Shown: piece after piece, positions 26,163 through 34,580 of the stretch
Layout of the letters: each line of letters opens with the position of its first letter
Numbering within the stretch: position 1 is the first letter of the stretch
Assembly: GCF_000308815.1 (NCBI RefSeq)
Contig: NZ_BAFX01000008.1
Span: forward strand, 44,793 to 108,792
Direction of reading: 5' to 3'
Length of the DNA stretch: 64,000 nucleotides
Source: Nocardia concava NBRC 100430
GTDB lineage: Bacteria; Actinomycetota; Actinomycetes; Mycobacteriales; Mycobacteriaceae
Notes under the pieces: generated by a model
Told to the model about the DNA's origin: nothing
Database searches by the model: none
What the model saw: the letters and a program-made list of their open reading frames with translations, nothing else
Translations under genes and position numbers: made by a program

Positions 26163-27416
26163 ATGATCGTCGATCGTGCAATGCGCCTGGTGGCAGTGAT
26201 CGCAGCTGTCGCCGGCTCGGCGCTGCTCGGGCCCGCTGCCGCGCAGGCGCAGCCGGGTGGCATCCCGCTCGATCCCGTACCCGCCGGGCAGGATCCCGGC
26301 CAGCCGACTCCGCAGTCGCAGCCTATCGGCGGTCAGACACAGGCCGTGAACGGCGCGCCGCAGCCGGTGGCGGGCCCTGATGATCTGCTCGCCATTCTGC
26401 TCGGCCTCGGAAGCGGCTCGGCCGCCGCGGGTTCTGCGGGTGTCGGTTCCGCCGCCGTCGGATCGGCCGGACTGGGCACCGTGCTCGGTGGCACCGGATC
26501 CGCCGCTCTCGGCACCGGCTCGGCCGTAACCGGCTCCGCCGGTGCGGGATTGGGCTCGGCGGTCGTGGGCACCGGTTCGGCGGGAGCGGCGACGGGTTCG
26601 GCCGCGGTCGGAACCGGCTCCGCCGCAGTGGGTTCCGCCGGTGTCGGCACCGGATCGGTGCTGGGCCTGGGTTCCGCGGGCGTCGGCTCGGCGGGCATCG
26701 GCACCGGCTCGGCCATCCTGGGCCTGCTGCTCGGTACCGGTTCGGCCGCAACGGGTTCCGCCGCGGTGGGTTCCGCGGCCGTCGGCTCGGCCGGACTGGC
26801 GGCACTGTGCACCGGCTCCGCCGCGGTCGGCTCGGCCGGAATCGGCTCCGCCGGAGTGGGTTCCGCGCTCGGCGGTTCCACGGGCGTGGGTTCGGCCGGA
26901 ATCGGTTCCGCGGTCGGCTCGGCCGGTGCGGGTTCCGCCGCGGGCTCTGCCGATCTCGGTTCGGCCGCAGTGGGTTCCGCGGTGCTGGGCTCGGCCGGTC
27001 TCGGCTCCGCCGCCATCTGCGCCTCTCCCTTGCTGCTGTTGCTGATCCCGCCGCCGACCGCCCCCGCGGTTCCGCCGGTGCCGCTGGAGATCCCGCAGCC
27101 CCCGGCCGTGCCGCAGCTGCCCGCGGTGGTCGCCCCGGCCGCCGCGCTCCCCGAACCGGAGGCCGCGCCCGCCGCGCCGCCCCCGCCACCACCCGCGCCC
27201 GCCCCGGCTCCCGTTCTGGCGCAGCCGAATCCGGACGTGAAGCCCACCTCGAACAACACCCCGCTGCCGCCGTGGAAGCCGCTGTCGGTGATCGGCGGGC
27301 TGATCGCCATGGCGCTGGCCGGTACGGGCTCGGGCGCGGTGAGCTTCCAGAGCGCGTCCGCCGCGCAGGGGCGCATCGATGCCGCCCGCGCCGCATTCTT
27401 CGGACCGAGGGCGTGA
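26163..27416 (+). CDS. Secreted Gly-Ser-Ala pentapeptide-repeat protein
   Basis: A 417-residue exported protein I do not recognise. Residues 1-30 form a signal peptide (VAVIAAVAGSALLGPAAAQA, likely cut after AQA). A Pro/Gln linker follows. Residues about 82-286 contain some thirty imperfect pentads of the form GSA-x-x (for example GSAGV, GSAAV, GSAGI). Then comes a Leu-rich strand (LLLLLIPPP), a long Pro/Ala-rich segment (about 300-365), and a C-terminal hydrophobic helix VIGGLIAMALAGTGSG that could anchor it. Only two cysteines are seen, near the end of the repeat. The repeat is reminiscent in style of mycobacterial PPE-MPTR pentads but is not the same. It is followed 10 bases later by the metallopeptidase gene. 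The start may be ATG 26163 or 26181. Confidence 0.72.
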   Translation: MIVDRAMRLVAVIAAVAGSALLGPAAAQAQPGGIPLDPVPAGQDPGQPTPQSQPIGGQTQAVNGAPQPVAGPDDLLAILLGLGSGSAAAGSAGVGSAAVGSAGLGTVLGGTGSAALGTGSAVTGSAGAGLGSAVVGTGSAGAATGSAAVGTGSAAVGSAGVGTGSVLGLGSAGVGSAGIGTGSAILGLLLGTGSAATGSAAVGSAAVGSAGLAALCTGSAAVGSAGIGSAGVGSALGGSTGVGSAGIGSAVGSAGAGSAAGSADLGSAAVGSAVLGSAGLGSAAICASPLLLLLIPPPTAPAVPPVPLEIPQPPAVPQLPAVVAPAAALPEPEAAPAAPPPPPPAPAPAPVLAQPNPDVKPTSNNTPLPPWKPLSVIGGLIAMALAGTGSGAVSFQSASAAQGRIDAARAAFFGPRA

Positions 27417-27426
27417 GGGGACCGCG

Positions 27427-27939
27427 ATGACCGAGAGCAAGGCTCATAGCATCGGGTCCTACCGCCGGGTGGCCGCGGCGGTGGACGCGGTATGCGCGGT
27501 GGCGGCCGATTTCGACGCCACCGATCTGGACGAGGTGGTGCTGGCCATCTCCGCGGAGCGGCGGCGGCCCATCGAGATCGCCAGTGCCCAACTGGGTCCG
27601 GGCGTCTGCGGCCAGCGCCGCAGCTATCCGGACCGCGATGTGATCGTGCTCGCGCAGGCGCTGCCCAGCCGCGAGCACACCCTCGCGCACGAACTGGGCC
27701 ACATCGTCTTCGACCATCCGGGCGAGGCGGCGACCGAGGTGGTGCTGGAGGCCAGCGACGATCTCATCGCCTACATGCTCAGCCAGCGCGCGCATCAGAA
27801 GGCGGTCGATCTGGGCGACGACGAGCAGTGCGAGTGGGAGGCGGAAACCTTCGCGAGCATGCTCATGACTCGACTGCGGGTGTTCCACAGCCGGGGCGCG
27901 GGCGTCTCGGTCCTTCGATTCGATGAGGCACTCGGATGA
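27427..27939 (+). CDS. ImmA/IrrE-type zinc metallopeptidase
   Basis: A 170-residue protein with HELGH in TLAHELGHIVFDHPGE (around residues 82-95) and a downstream acidic EWEAETFASMLM that supplies the third zinc ligand, the pattern of ImmA/IrrE (COG2856) metallopeptidases. Such enzymes cleave or inactivate XRE-type repressors in stress responses and mobile elements. ATG 27427 follows GAGGGGACC. It overlaps the next membrane-protein gene by 4 bases. The nearest XRE-family partner is the convergent EspR-like gene 1.6 kb away. The substrate is inferred, not shown. Confidence 0.8.
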   Translation: MTESKAHSIGSYRRVAAAVDAVCAVAADFDATDLDEVVLAISAERRRPIEIASAQLGPGVCGQRRSYPDRDVIVLAQALPSREHTLAHELGHIVFDHPGEAATEVVLEASDDLIAYMLSQRAHQKAVDLGDDEQCEWEAETFASMLMTRLRVFHSRGAGVSVLRFDEALG

Positions 27940-28970
27940 CTTTCTGGTTGGTGGCCATGTTGGTCTGGATGGCCTCGGGCGCACGGGTCGGACGCGTGCT
28001 GGTGAAACCCGCGACCACGGCACGGGTGGCGATCGTCATCGCGGTCGCCGCGGTGGCGCTGGCCGTCACCGTCGGAGTGCCCGAAATCGGTGTGGCCGTA
28101 GACCATCTCGCCCCCGGGGGAGTGCACGGCAACTGGCTCGGCGATCGAGTGGTGACCGCGGCCTGGATCATGTTCGCGACCGCGACCTCGGTGGTCGCGG
28201 CTGCCGCCTGGCCGGTGGTGTCGCGCCGGAACCTGCGCCAGATCGGCTGGATGATCTACGCGGGCGGCGCGCTCGCCATGATCCTGACCCTGCTCTGGTC
28301 CATCACCTTCGGCTGGGTGATCGTGCTGCTGGAGTGCGTGTTCATCGTGATCACCGGTGTGCGCAACCTGGATTGGACCACCCTGGGCCGCGGCATCGCG
28401 CTCTACACCGCCGGCACCTTCGTGGTCGGCGTGCTCGCGGCCCTGTCGATTCGCCGCCTGACGAACGGCGAACCGATGCCGCAGCCCGAGCACGAGGGCT
28501 GGTTCTGGCCGGTGTGGCAGCTGGCCGCCATGCTCATCGCCATGGGCGCGGTCTGGATCGTGATCGAGCTGTGGTGGCGAGCGCGGGTGCTGCTCAAGCA
28601 GATTCGCACCCTGCACCGGGTGCTGATCGCCCGCTTCCCGGAGGTGGTGGCGCACGAGCAGACCGGATCGGGCACCCAGCTCAAGGCCTCCGACCAGGTC
28701 GCGCAGATCATGGACGCGCTCTACCTGCAGTCCGGCGGCGGTGTCGAGCTGGCTGCGGCGGGTGCGCCGCCGGTCTCGGTGGCCGAGCGCGCGCAGCGGG
28801 TGGCCGACTGGGCGCGGAATCCGTTCGGAGAGGTGGTCATCGACGGCCGCTGGATCTCGCCGCCCGCGGGTGTCAGTCCGCGCGGCTGGGTGCAGGCGAT
28901 CGCCCGGGCCTATGATGCCGCGGCCGGTGCGGGTGCGCCGACTGCGATCCGGGGTTCGGCACAGCGGTAG
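27936..28970 (+). CDS. MAB_1171c-like multi-spanning membrane protein
   Basis: A 344-residue membrane protein. About seven hydrophobic spans lie in residues 1-225 (for example VAIVIAVAAVALAVTVGV, LAMILTLLWSITFGWVIVLL and AMLIAMGAVWIVIELWW). A cytoplasmic C-terminal domain of about 110 residues follows (LLKQIRTLHRVLIARFPEV...). This architecture matches the actinobacterial MAB_1171c/DUF6545-type family usually encoded next to ImmA/IrrE peptidases and XRE regulators. The start overlaps the peptidase stop (ATGA), so they are coupled. It may sense or transport a signal, but no function is proven. Confidence 0.7.
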   Translation: MTFWLVAMLVWMASGARVGRVLVKPATTARVAIVIAVAAVALAVTVGVPEIGVAVDHLAPGGVHGNWLGDRVVTAAWIMFATATSVVAAAAWPVVSRRNLRQIGWMIYAGGALAMILTLLWSITFGWVIVLLECVFIVITGVRNLDWTTLGRGIALYTAGTFVVGVLAALSIRRLTNGEPMPQPEHEGWFWPVWQLAAMLIAMGAVWIVIELWWRARVLLKQIRTLHRVLIARFPEVVAHEQTGSGTQLKASDQVAQIMDALYLQSGGGVELAAAGAPPVSVAERAQRVADWARNPFGEVVIDGRWISPPAGVSPRGWVQAIARAYDAAAGAGAPTAIRGSAQR

Positions 28971-28995
28971 TAGGAGAGCTCGGCACAGCGGTAGT
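28956..28995. repeat. 24-base tandem duplication across a stop codon
   Basis: TCGGCACAGCGGTAGT occurs at 28956-28971 and again at 28980-28995, a 24-base period. The first copy carries the TAG stop of the membrane-protein gene. Looks like a recent slippage duplication. Confidence 0.75.
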
Positions 28996-29017
28996 CATTT
29001 ACTCAGCCATTACCATC

Positions 29018-29052
29018 CGGAAGCGCTCCGGAATACCTGTCGAGCGCTTCCG
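29018..29052 (+). terminator. Hairpin terminator after membrane-protein gene
   Basis: CGGAAGCGCTC and exact complement GAGCGCTTCCG are separated by 13 bases, 48 bases past the stop. Confidence 0.65.
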
Positions 29053-29528
29053 AAGTTGATCACGCGAAGATCACTGACGTAAATGCGATCTTGTCGCAAA
29101 TGAGCAAGTCCCGTACCTCGCGTGATTGCCAAGGGCGTGGCATTCCGTCGGGCCTTCTCGAGGAGACTTCGTATCCGAGGTTTCGTCTCATCGAACCCGC
29201 CGTGCGTGGTACGGGACTTACTTGTCACTTGAAGTTGTCACTCTTGCTTGTCGCAGATGGTGCATTGGGGGCGAAACACTCACAGTGCACAAAACGACAT
29301 AGTGCACAAACAAACTCACTCGTCCGTCCGGGAACGCCCGGGCAGCGATATGCCAGGTTTGTGCATAATGCACCAGCGCAGGGGTCTACGCCACATGACC
29401 TCAGCACGCTGAGACCGGTGCAACATCCTTCACTCGGACCGAATGGTCCGCCAGGACACCGGTGCCGCCCTGCAAGCGTCACCGGTGACCCGGCCTATGT
29501 CAGGTCTGGAGGAAGCCCTGTAACAAAC
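29053..29528. other. Non-coding stretch with GTGCACAAA repeats
   Basis: About 480 bases between two convergent genes, visibly lower in GC. No convincing gene: the longest frame (29091-29645, +) runs antisense into the regulator and lacks family features. AGTGCACAAA appears at 29284-29293 and 29301-29310 (17-base period). A related inverted copy, TTTGTGCATAATGCAC, lies at 29358-29373 and includes the perfect dyad GTGCAT-A-ATGCAC. This may be a protein-binding cluster or a small-RNA promoter region. Confidence 0.5.
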
Positions 29529-29566
29529 CAACACAGTGCGGCCTCCGAGACAGCCGCACTGTGTTG
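29529..29566 (-). terminator. Hairpin terminator after EspR-like gene
   Basis: CAACACAGTGCGGC pairs perfectly (14 bp) with GCCGCACTGTGTTG around a 10-base loop, just past the stop of the minus-strand regulator. Confidence 0.75.
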
Positions 29567-29580
29567 CTCTGTGGCAGTGC

Positions 29581-29997
29581 CTATTCCGTGCCGTCCGGAG
29601 GAATTTCGGGCAGACCTTCGCTGGCCCGCAACTTCTCCGCCATAGAGGTGAGTAGGTTCTGAGATTCTTCGGACAGGTCGAACGCCCTACTCGACAGACG
29701 ACGGAGTCCATAGCCCTGCAGCTGGGACAGCAGCTCGAGATCGTGATCGATCTTCGCCGCGTAGATGTCGTTGAAGAAGTAGTCCGGTTTGACCTTGAAG
29801 AACTTTGCCAGAGCAGCCACCGTCTCATCCGACGGGTTCGTGCGCTGTCCCGACCGCAACTGCGACAGATACGGTTTCGAGATCGGATGGCCGGAGGCCG
29901 TCAAGGCAGCCGCCACCTCTGCGTTCGTGTGCGGCTTACGCCCCGGGGGATGCACGGTTTCGAACAGCTTGTTCAGCCGCGCCGCGAAATCAGCCAT
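29581..29997 (-). CDS. EspR-like XRE-family regulator
   Basis: A 138-residue protein strongly resembling M. tuberculosis EspR, a dimeric nucleoid-associated regulator of ESX-1 and cell-wall genes. The N-terminal FAARLNKLFETVHPPGRKPHT and the HTH around residues 25-65 (KPYLSQLRSGQRTNPSDETV) match EspR closely. The C-terminal region (residues 75-130) is the helical dimerisation domain. Whether it is the true EspR or a paralogue cannot be decided here. It converges on the GSA-repeat/ImmA operon and shares a GGATACGTA motif between its promoter and theirs. The lower GC hints at acquisition or relaxed codon use. It could be the target of the nearby ImmA-like peptidase. Confidence 0.82.
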   Translation of the reverse strand: MADFAARLNKLFETVHPPGRKPHTNAEVAAALTASGHPISKPYLSQLRSGQRTNPSDETVAALAKFFKVKPDYFFNDIYAAKIDHDLELLSQLQGYGLRRLSSRAFDLSEESQNLLTSMAEKLRASEGLPEIPPDGTE

Positions 29998-30355
29998 TGT
30001 GAGCCGCCCAATTCCCTTCGCTGTACTAACAGTCGTTATCTCGGATACGTATCATTGATATTAGCGGCTCAGTAACTGAAAACCTACGCCTGATTCGTGA
30101 TTTCCTTGAAGCTTCTAGGCGGTGATCCGGTTCACCCGCTGTGGCTTGGGCGTTTGCGGGCCAACGCTACGGTTCTTGCCGAGCGCTTAAGAGCCCCGGT
30201 TCTGGCCCGTCGCGAGGGTCTTCCCGGACGGGCCTCGGGTAGCCATAAGATAGCTGACGTCTCATCTTCTTGTCTGTACCGAAGTTTGTGTGGCGTACGC
30301 CACGTTTCACGCCGGGACGGATGAACGTTCAACCTGGCCGAAAATCATTGAGAGA
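29998..30355. promoter_or_regulatory. EspR-like gene promoter and intergenic region
   Basis: The perfect palindrome GATACGTATC lies at 30044-30053, within GGATACGTA (30043-30051), followed by GATATT (30057-30062), about 50 bases before the regulator start; it is a candidate autoregulatory site. The remainder up to 30355 shows only short unconvincing reading frames on either strand. Confidence 0.5.
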
Positions 30356-31537
<1,182 letters not shown>

Positions 31538-31633
31538 TTAGAACTGCAACGAGTTCACAACCAGTAACGTAAGCCTGTTCCGGACTATTACCTAGTCCCT
31601 TCTCTTGTTTTACCTCCTGTGCTTCAATAGCGG

Positions 31634-31647
31634 TAGAACGTGTTTCA
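31634..31647. promoter_or_regulatory. KstR box upstream of cyp125
   Basis: TAGAACGTGTTTCA fits the KstR motif (TnnAACnnGTT-type dyad) with one imperfect arm. It lies 21 bases before the cyp125 start and 111 bases from fadA5, so it may serve both. Confidence 0.75.
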
Positions 31648-31668
31648 GTTGGTCAAAGGAGACTGCTG

Positions 31669-32928
31669 GTGGTGGACGCTGCAGCCCGGCCCGGAGTGCC
31701 GGATGGATTCGATGTCACCGACCCGGAGATGTGGGCGCACCGGGTGCCGGTCGAGGAACTAGCCGAACTGCGCCGCAGCGCCCCCATCTGGTGGAATCCC
31801 AAGGATCCGCAGAAGGGCGGCTTCACCGACGACGGCTTCTGGGTGCTGTCCAAGCACGCGGACGTCAAGACCGTCTCGCGCCGCGACGATGTGTTCTCCA
31901 CCTACGAGAACACCGCCATCCCGCGGTTCCAGGACGACATCACCCGTGAGCAGATCGATCTGCAGCGCTTCGTCCTGCTGAACAAGGACGCGCCCGAGCA
32001 CACCAAGCTCCGCAAGATCATCTCCAAGGGCTTCACCCCGCGCGTCATCAACGGCCTGCGCGCCGAGCTGACCGCCCGCGCCGAGGCCATTGTGAAGGCC
32101 GCGGTCGAGTCCGGCACCGGTGACTTCGTGGAGCAGGTGGCGGCCGAGCTGCCGCTGCAGGCCATCGCCGAACTGATCGGTGTGCCGCAGGACGACCGCA
32201 AGAAGCTGTTCCAGTGGTCCAATGACATGACCAGCTACGACGATCCGGAATCCGACGCCGATCCGGTCGTCGCTTCCACCGAGATCCTCGGGTACTCCTA
32301 CCAGATGGCGGAGGCCCGCCGGGCCTGCCCGGCCAACGACATCGCCACCCAGCTGGTCGAGGCCGACATGGACGGTGAGGCGTTGCTGCCGGAGGAGTTC
32401 GGCTTCTTCGTCATGATGCTGGCCGTCGCGGGCAACGAGACCACCCGCAATGCCACCACCCACGGCATGATCGCGTTCCTGGAGAACCCCGAGCAGTGGG
32501 AGCTCTTCAAGAAGGAGCGGCCCAAGACCGCCGCCGACGAGATCATTCGCTGGGCGACTCCGGTCAGCTCCTTCCAGCGCACCGCGCTCGAGGACGTGGA
32601 AGTCAGTGGCGTGCAGATCAAGAAGGGTCAGCGGGTCGTGCTGTCGTACCGCTCGGCCAACTTCGACGAGGAGGTGTTCGAGGATCCGTACACCTTCAAT
32701 ATCCTGCGTGACCCGAACCCGCACCTGTCCTTCGGCGGCACCGGCGCGCACTTCTGCATCGGCGCGAACCTGGCGCGGCTGGAGATCGAGATCATCTTCA
32801 ACGCCATCGCCGACTACATGCCCGACATCTCGAAGCTCGGGGATCCGCGCCGCCTGCAGTCGGGTTGGCTCAACGGCATCAAGGAATTTCAGGTCGACTA
32901 CAAGGGCGGCTGCCCGGTGAAGCACTGA
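31669..32928 (+). CDS. cyp125: Cytochrome P450 CYP125, steroid C26/27-hydroxylase
   Basis: A 419-residue bacterial P450. Heme-binding FGGTGAHFCIGANLAR has the thiolate C363. The I-helix AGNETTRNAT and K-helix region ADEIIRWATP are intact. Its similarity to CYP125A1 and divergence from fadA5 identify the enzyme that oxidises the terminal methyl group of cholesterol/cholestenone to the acid. It begins with GTG at 31669 (or 31672) after AAAGGAGA. Electrons may come from the ferredoxin encoded at 49175. A strong terminator follows. Confidence 0.92.
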   Translation: MVDAAARPGVPDGFDVTDPEMWAHRVPVEELAELRRSAPIWWNPKDPQKGGFTDDGFWVLSKHADVKTVSRRDDVFSTYENTAIPRFQDDITREQIDLQRFVLLNKDAPEHTKLRKIISKGFTPRVINGLRAELTARAEAIVKAAVESGTGDFVEQVAAELPLQAIAELIGVPQDDRKKLFQWSNDMTSYDDPESDADPVVASTEILGYSYQMAEARRACPANDIATQLVEADMDGEALLPEEFGFFVMMLAVAGNETTRNATTHGMIAFLENPEQWELFKKERPKTAADEIIRWATPVSSFQRTALEDVEVSGVQIKKGQRVVLSYRSANFDEEVFEDPYTFNILRDPNPHLSFGGTGAHFCIGANLARLEIEIIFNAIADYMPDISKLGDPRRLQSGWLNGIKEFQVDYKGGCPVKH

Positions 32929-32943
32929 GCCTGAGAAGAAAAG

Positions 32944-32976
32944 AAGCGGGCGACTGGATAATCCAGTCGCCCGCTT
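32944..32976 (+). terminator. Rho-independent terminator after cyp125
   Basis: AAGCGGGCGACTGGA and its exact complement form a 15-bp stem with a TAA loop, followed by TGTATTT. It may also work for the convergent SnoaL-like gene. Confidence 0.85.
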
Positions 32977-33000
32977 TGTATTTCGGACCCGATAAGAGGT

Positions 33001-33417
33001 CTAGACCTTTTTCATCGTCGCCATGGCGCGCTCGGTTTCCCAAAAGGCGCGCAGGGCCAGGATTTTCCCGTGCTCATCGACCTTGTAGGTGAAAACGCCT
33101 TCCGCGTCGATGATGTGGCCGCCCATGGTGGTGCGGATGCGGCCGGTGAAGGCCACCTCGCGCCCGCAGGCGAAGGAGTCGTCGAAGAGGAACTCGATCG
33201 AATCGGTCTGCGCGATCGCCTTGTCCCAGAACGCCGCGATGGCCTCCGCGCCGCGGTGTCCCACGCCCTCCGGATCGAAGAACGACGGCCCGACCGGATC
33301 CTCCACGATCCCGTCGGCGGCGAACAGCGCCACCCAGGCGTCCTTGTCCTTGGCGCGGACCGCGGCCTGGGAGGCCGCGCCCGCTACCCGCGCCGGGTGT
33401 TCGGTCGTGGTGGTCAC
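33001..33417 (-). CDS. SnoaL/ketosteroid-isomerase-like protein
   Basis: A 138-residue alpha+beta barrel protein of the NTF2/SnoaL superfamily. The pattern AVRAKDKDAWVALFAADGIVEDPVG and GAEAIAAFWDKAIAQ is typical of delta5-3-ketosteroid isomerase-like members. It may isomerise or bind a steroid intermediate, but catalytic identity is not certain. GTG 33417 overlaps the ltp3 stop, so it is the distal gene of an operon DUF35-ltp4-ltp3-ksi controlled from the KstR box at 36598. Confidence 0.75.
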   Translation of the reverse strand: MTTTTEHPARVAGAASQAAVRAKDKDAWVALFAADGIVEDPVGPSFFDPEGVGHRGAEAIAAFWDKAIAQTDSIEFLFDDSFACGREVAFTGRIRTTMGGHIIDAEGVFTYKVDEHGKILALRAFWETERAMATMKKV

Positions 33418-34580
33418 GGCTGCTCACTCCCGACGACCCACATCGAGAAGTACTGCGAGCCACCGCCGTACGCATGGCCGAACGCCTTGCGCGCGTTCTC
33501 CACCTGGTAGTCGCCCGCGCGGCCCATGACCTGCTTGGCGGCCTCGGCGAAGCGGATCATGCCGGAGGCGCCGATCGGGTTGGAGGAGAGCACGCCGCCC
33601 GACGGGTTGACCGGCAGCTTCCCGCCGATGGCGGTCTCGCCGGCGTCGGTGAGCTTCCAGCCCTCGCCCTCGGGCATGAAGCCCAGGTTCTCCAGCCACA
33701 TGGGCTCGAACCACGAGAAGGGGACATAGATTTCGGCCGCGTCGATCTCTTCCAGCGGGTTGGTGATCCCGGCCTGCTTCCACAGCGCCTTGGCGGCCTC
33801 CTGTCCGGCCTGCGGGTTCACCTGGTCGCGGCCCGCATAGGCGAGCGGCTCGGTGCGCATGGCGGTGCCGTGGATCCACGCCACCTTCTTGCCCTGCGCC
33901 TCGACCGACCTACCCGACTCCTCGTCACCGATCACGATGGCGCACGCGCCATCGGAGGACGGGCAGGTCTCGTCGAAACGGATGGGGTCCCACAGCATTT
34001 GGGACGCCATCACCGATTCCAGGGTGATATCCGGCTGGTGCAGGTGCGCGAACGGGTTGCGCGCGCCATTGCGGCGGTCCTTCACCGCGACCATCGCGCC
34101 CACGTGCAGCGGGGCATTGGCGCGGCGGATGTAGGCGCGCACGTGCGGGGCGAAGTAGCCGCCCGCGCCCGCGCCGACCGGCTTGGTGAACGGCACCGGA
34201 TTCGACAGCGCCCACATGGCATTGGACTCGGACTGCTTCTCCCACGCGATGGCCAGCACCCGCCGGTGCACGCCCGCCTGCACCTGATTGGCGGCGACGA
34301 CGGCGGTGGAGCCGCCGACCGAGCCGGCCGTGTGCACCCGGAGCAGCGGTTTTCCGGTGGCGCCCAAGGCATCCGCGAGGAACAGCTCCGGCATCATGGA
34401 GCCCTCGAAGAAGTCGGGGGCCTTGCCGACCACGACCGCGTCGATATCGGCCATGGTCAGGCCGGAGTCCGTGAGCGCCCGGTCGATGGCCTCGCGGACC
34501 ATGCCCGCCATGGAGACATCCGACCGTTTGGTCACGTGATGAGTCTGTCCGGTACCCAGGACAGCGGCTGGCAAGGTCAT
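33414..34580 (-). CDS. ltp3: Thiolase-like lipid-transfer protein Ltp3
   Basis: A 388-residue SCP-x/thiolase-like protein resembling Rv3523. The usual nucleophilic Cys is absent (RVHTAGSVGGST replaces it), typical of Ltp-type aldolases/acyl-CoA carbon-carbon lyases. NPSGGVLSSNPIGASGMIRF and GHAYGGGSQYFSM form the C-terminal active-site region. ATG 34580 overlaps the ltp4 stop (ATGA). With Ltp4 and a DUF35 protein it likely acts on branched steroid side-chain CoA esters; the exact reaction is unproven. Confidence 0.82.
   Translation of the reverse strand: MTLPAAVLGTGQTHHVTKRSDVSMAGMVREAIDRALTDSGLTMADIDAVVVGKAPDFFEGSMMPELFLADALGATGKPLLRVHTAGSVGGSTAVVAANQVQAGVHRRVLAIAWEKQSESNAMWALSNPVPFTKPVGAGAGGYFAPHVRAYIRRANAPLHVGAMVAVKDRRNGARNPFAHLHQPDITLESVMASQMLWDPIRFDETCPSSDGACAIVIGDEESGRSVEAQGKKVAWIHGTAMRTEPLAYAGRDQVNPQAGQEAAKALWKQAGITNPLEEIDAAEIYVPFSWFEPMWLENLGFMPEGEGWKLTDAGETAIGGKLPVNPSGGVLSSNPIGASGMIRFAEAAKQVMGRAGDYQVENARKAFGHAYGGGSQYFSMWVVGSEQP

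Noticed and set aside
26333..28023. Long minus-strand frames opposite the GSA-repeat and peptidase genes
   Set aside because: The Ala/Glu/Pro and Arg-rich translations are a by-product of the GSA codon repeat; the plus strand has the signal peptide and the HELGH motif.
29091..29645. 184-residue plus-strand reading frame overlapping the EspR-like gene end
   Set aside because: No family features, odd Ser/Pro/Arg-rich composition, antisense to a well-supported gene and to a perfect terminator hairpin.
30097..30332. Short reading frames on both strands upstream of the EspR-like gene
   Set aside because: Overlapping, unconserved-looking and without good ribosome sites; treated as intergenic.
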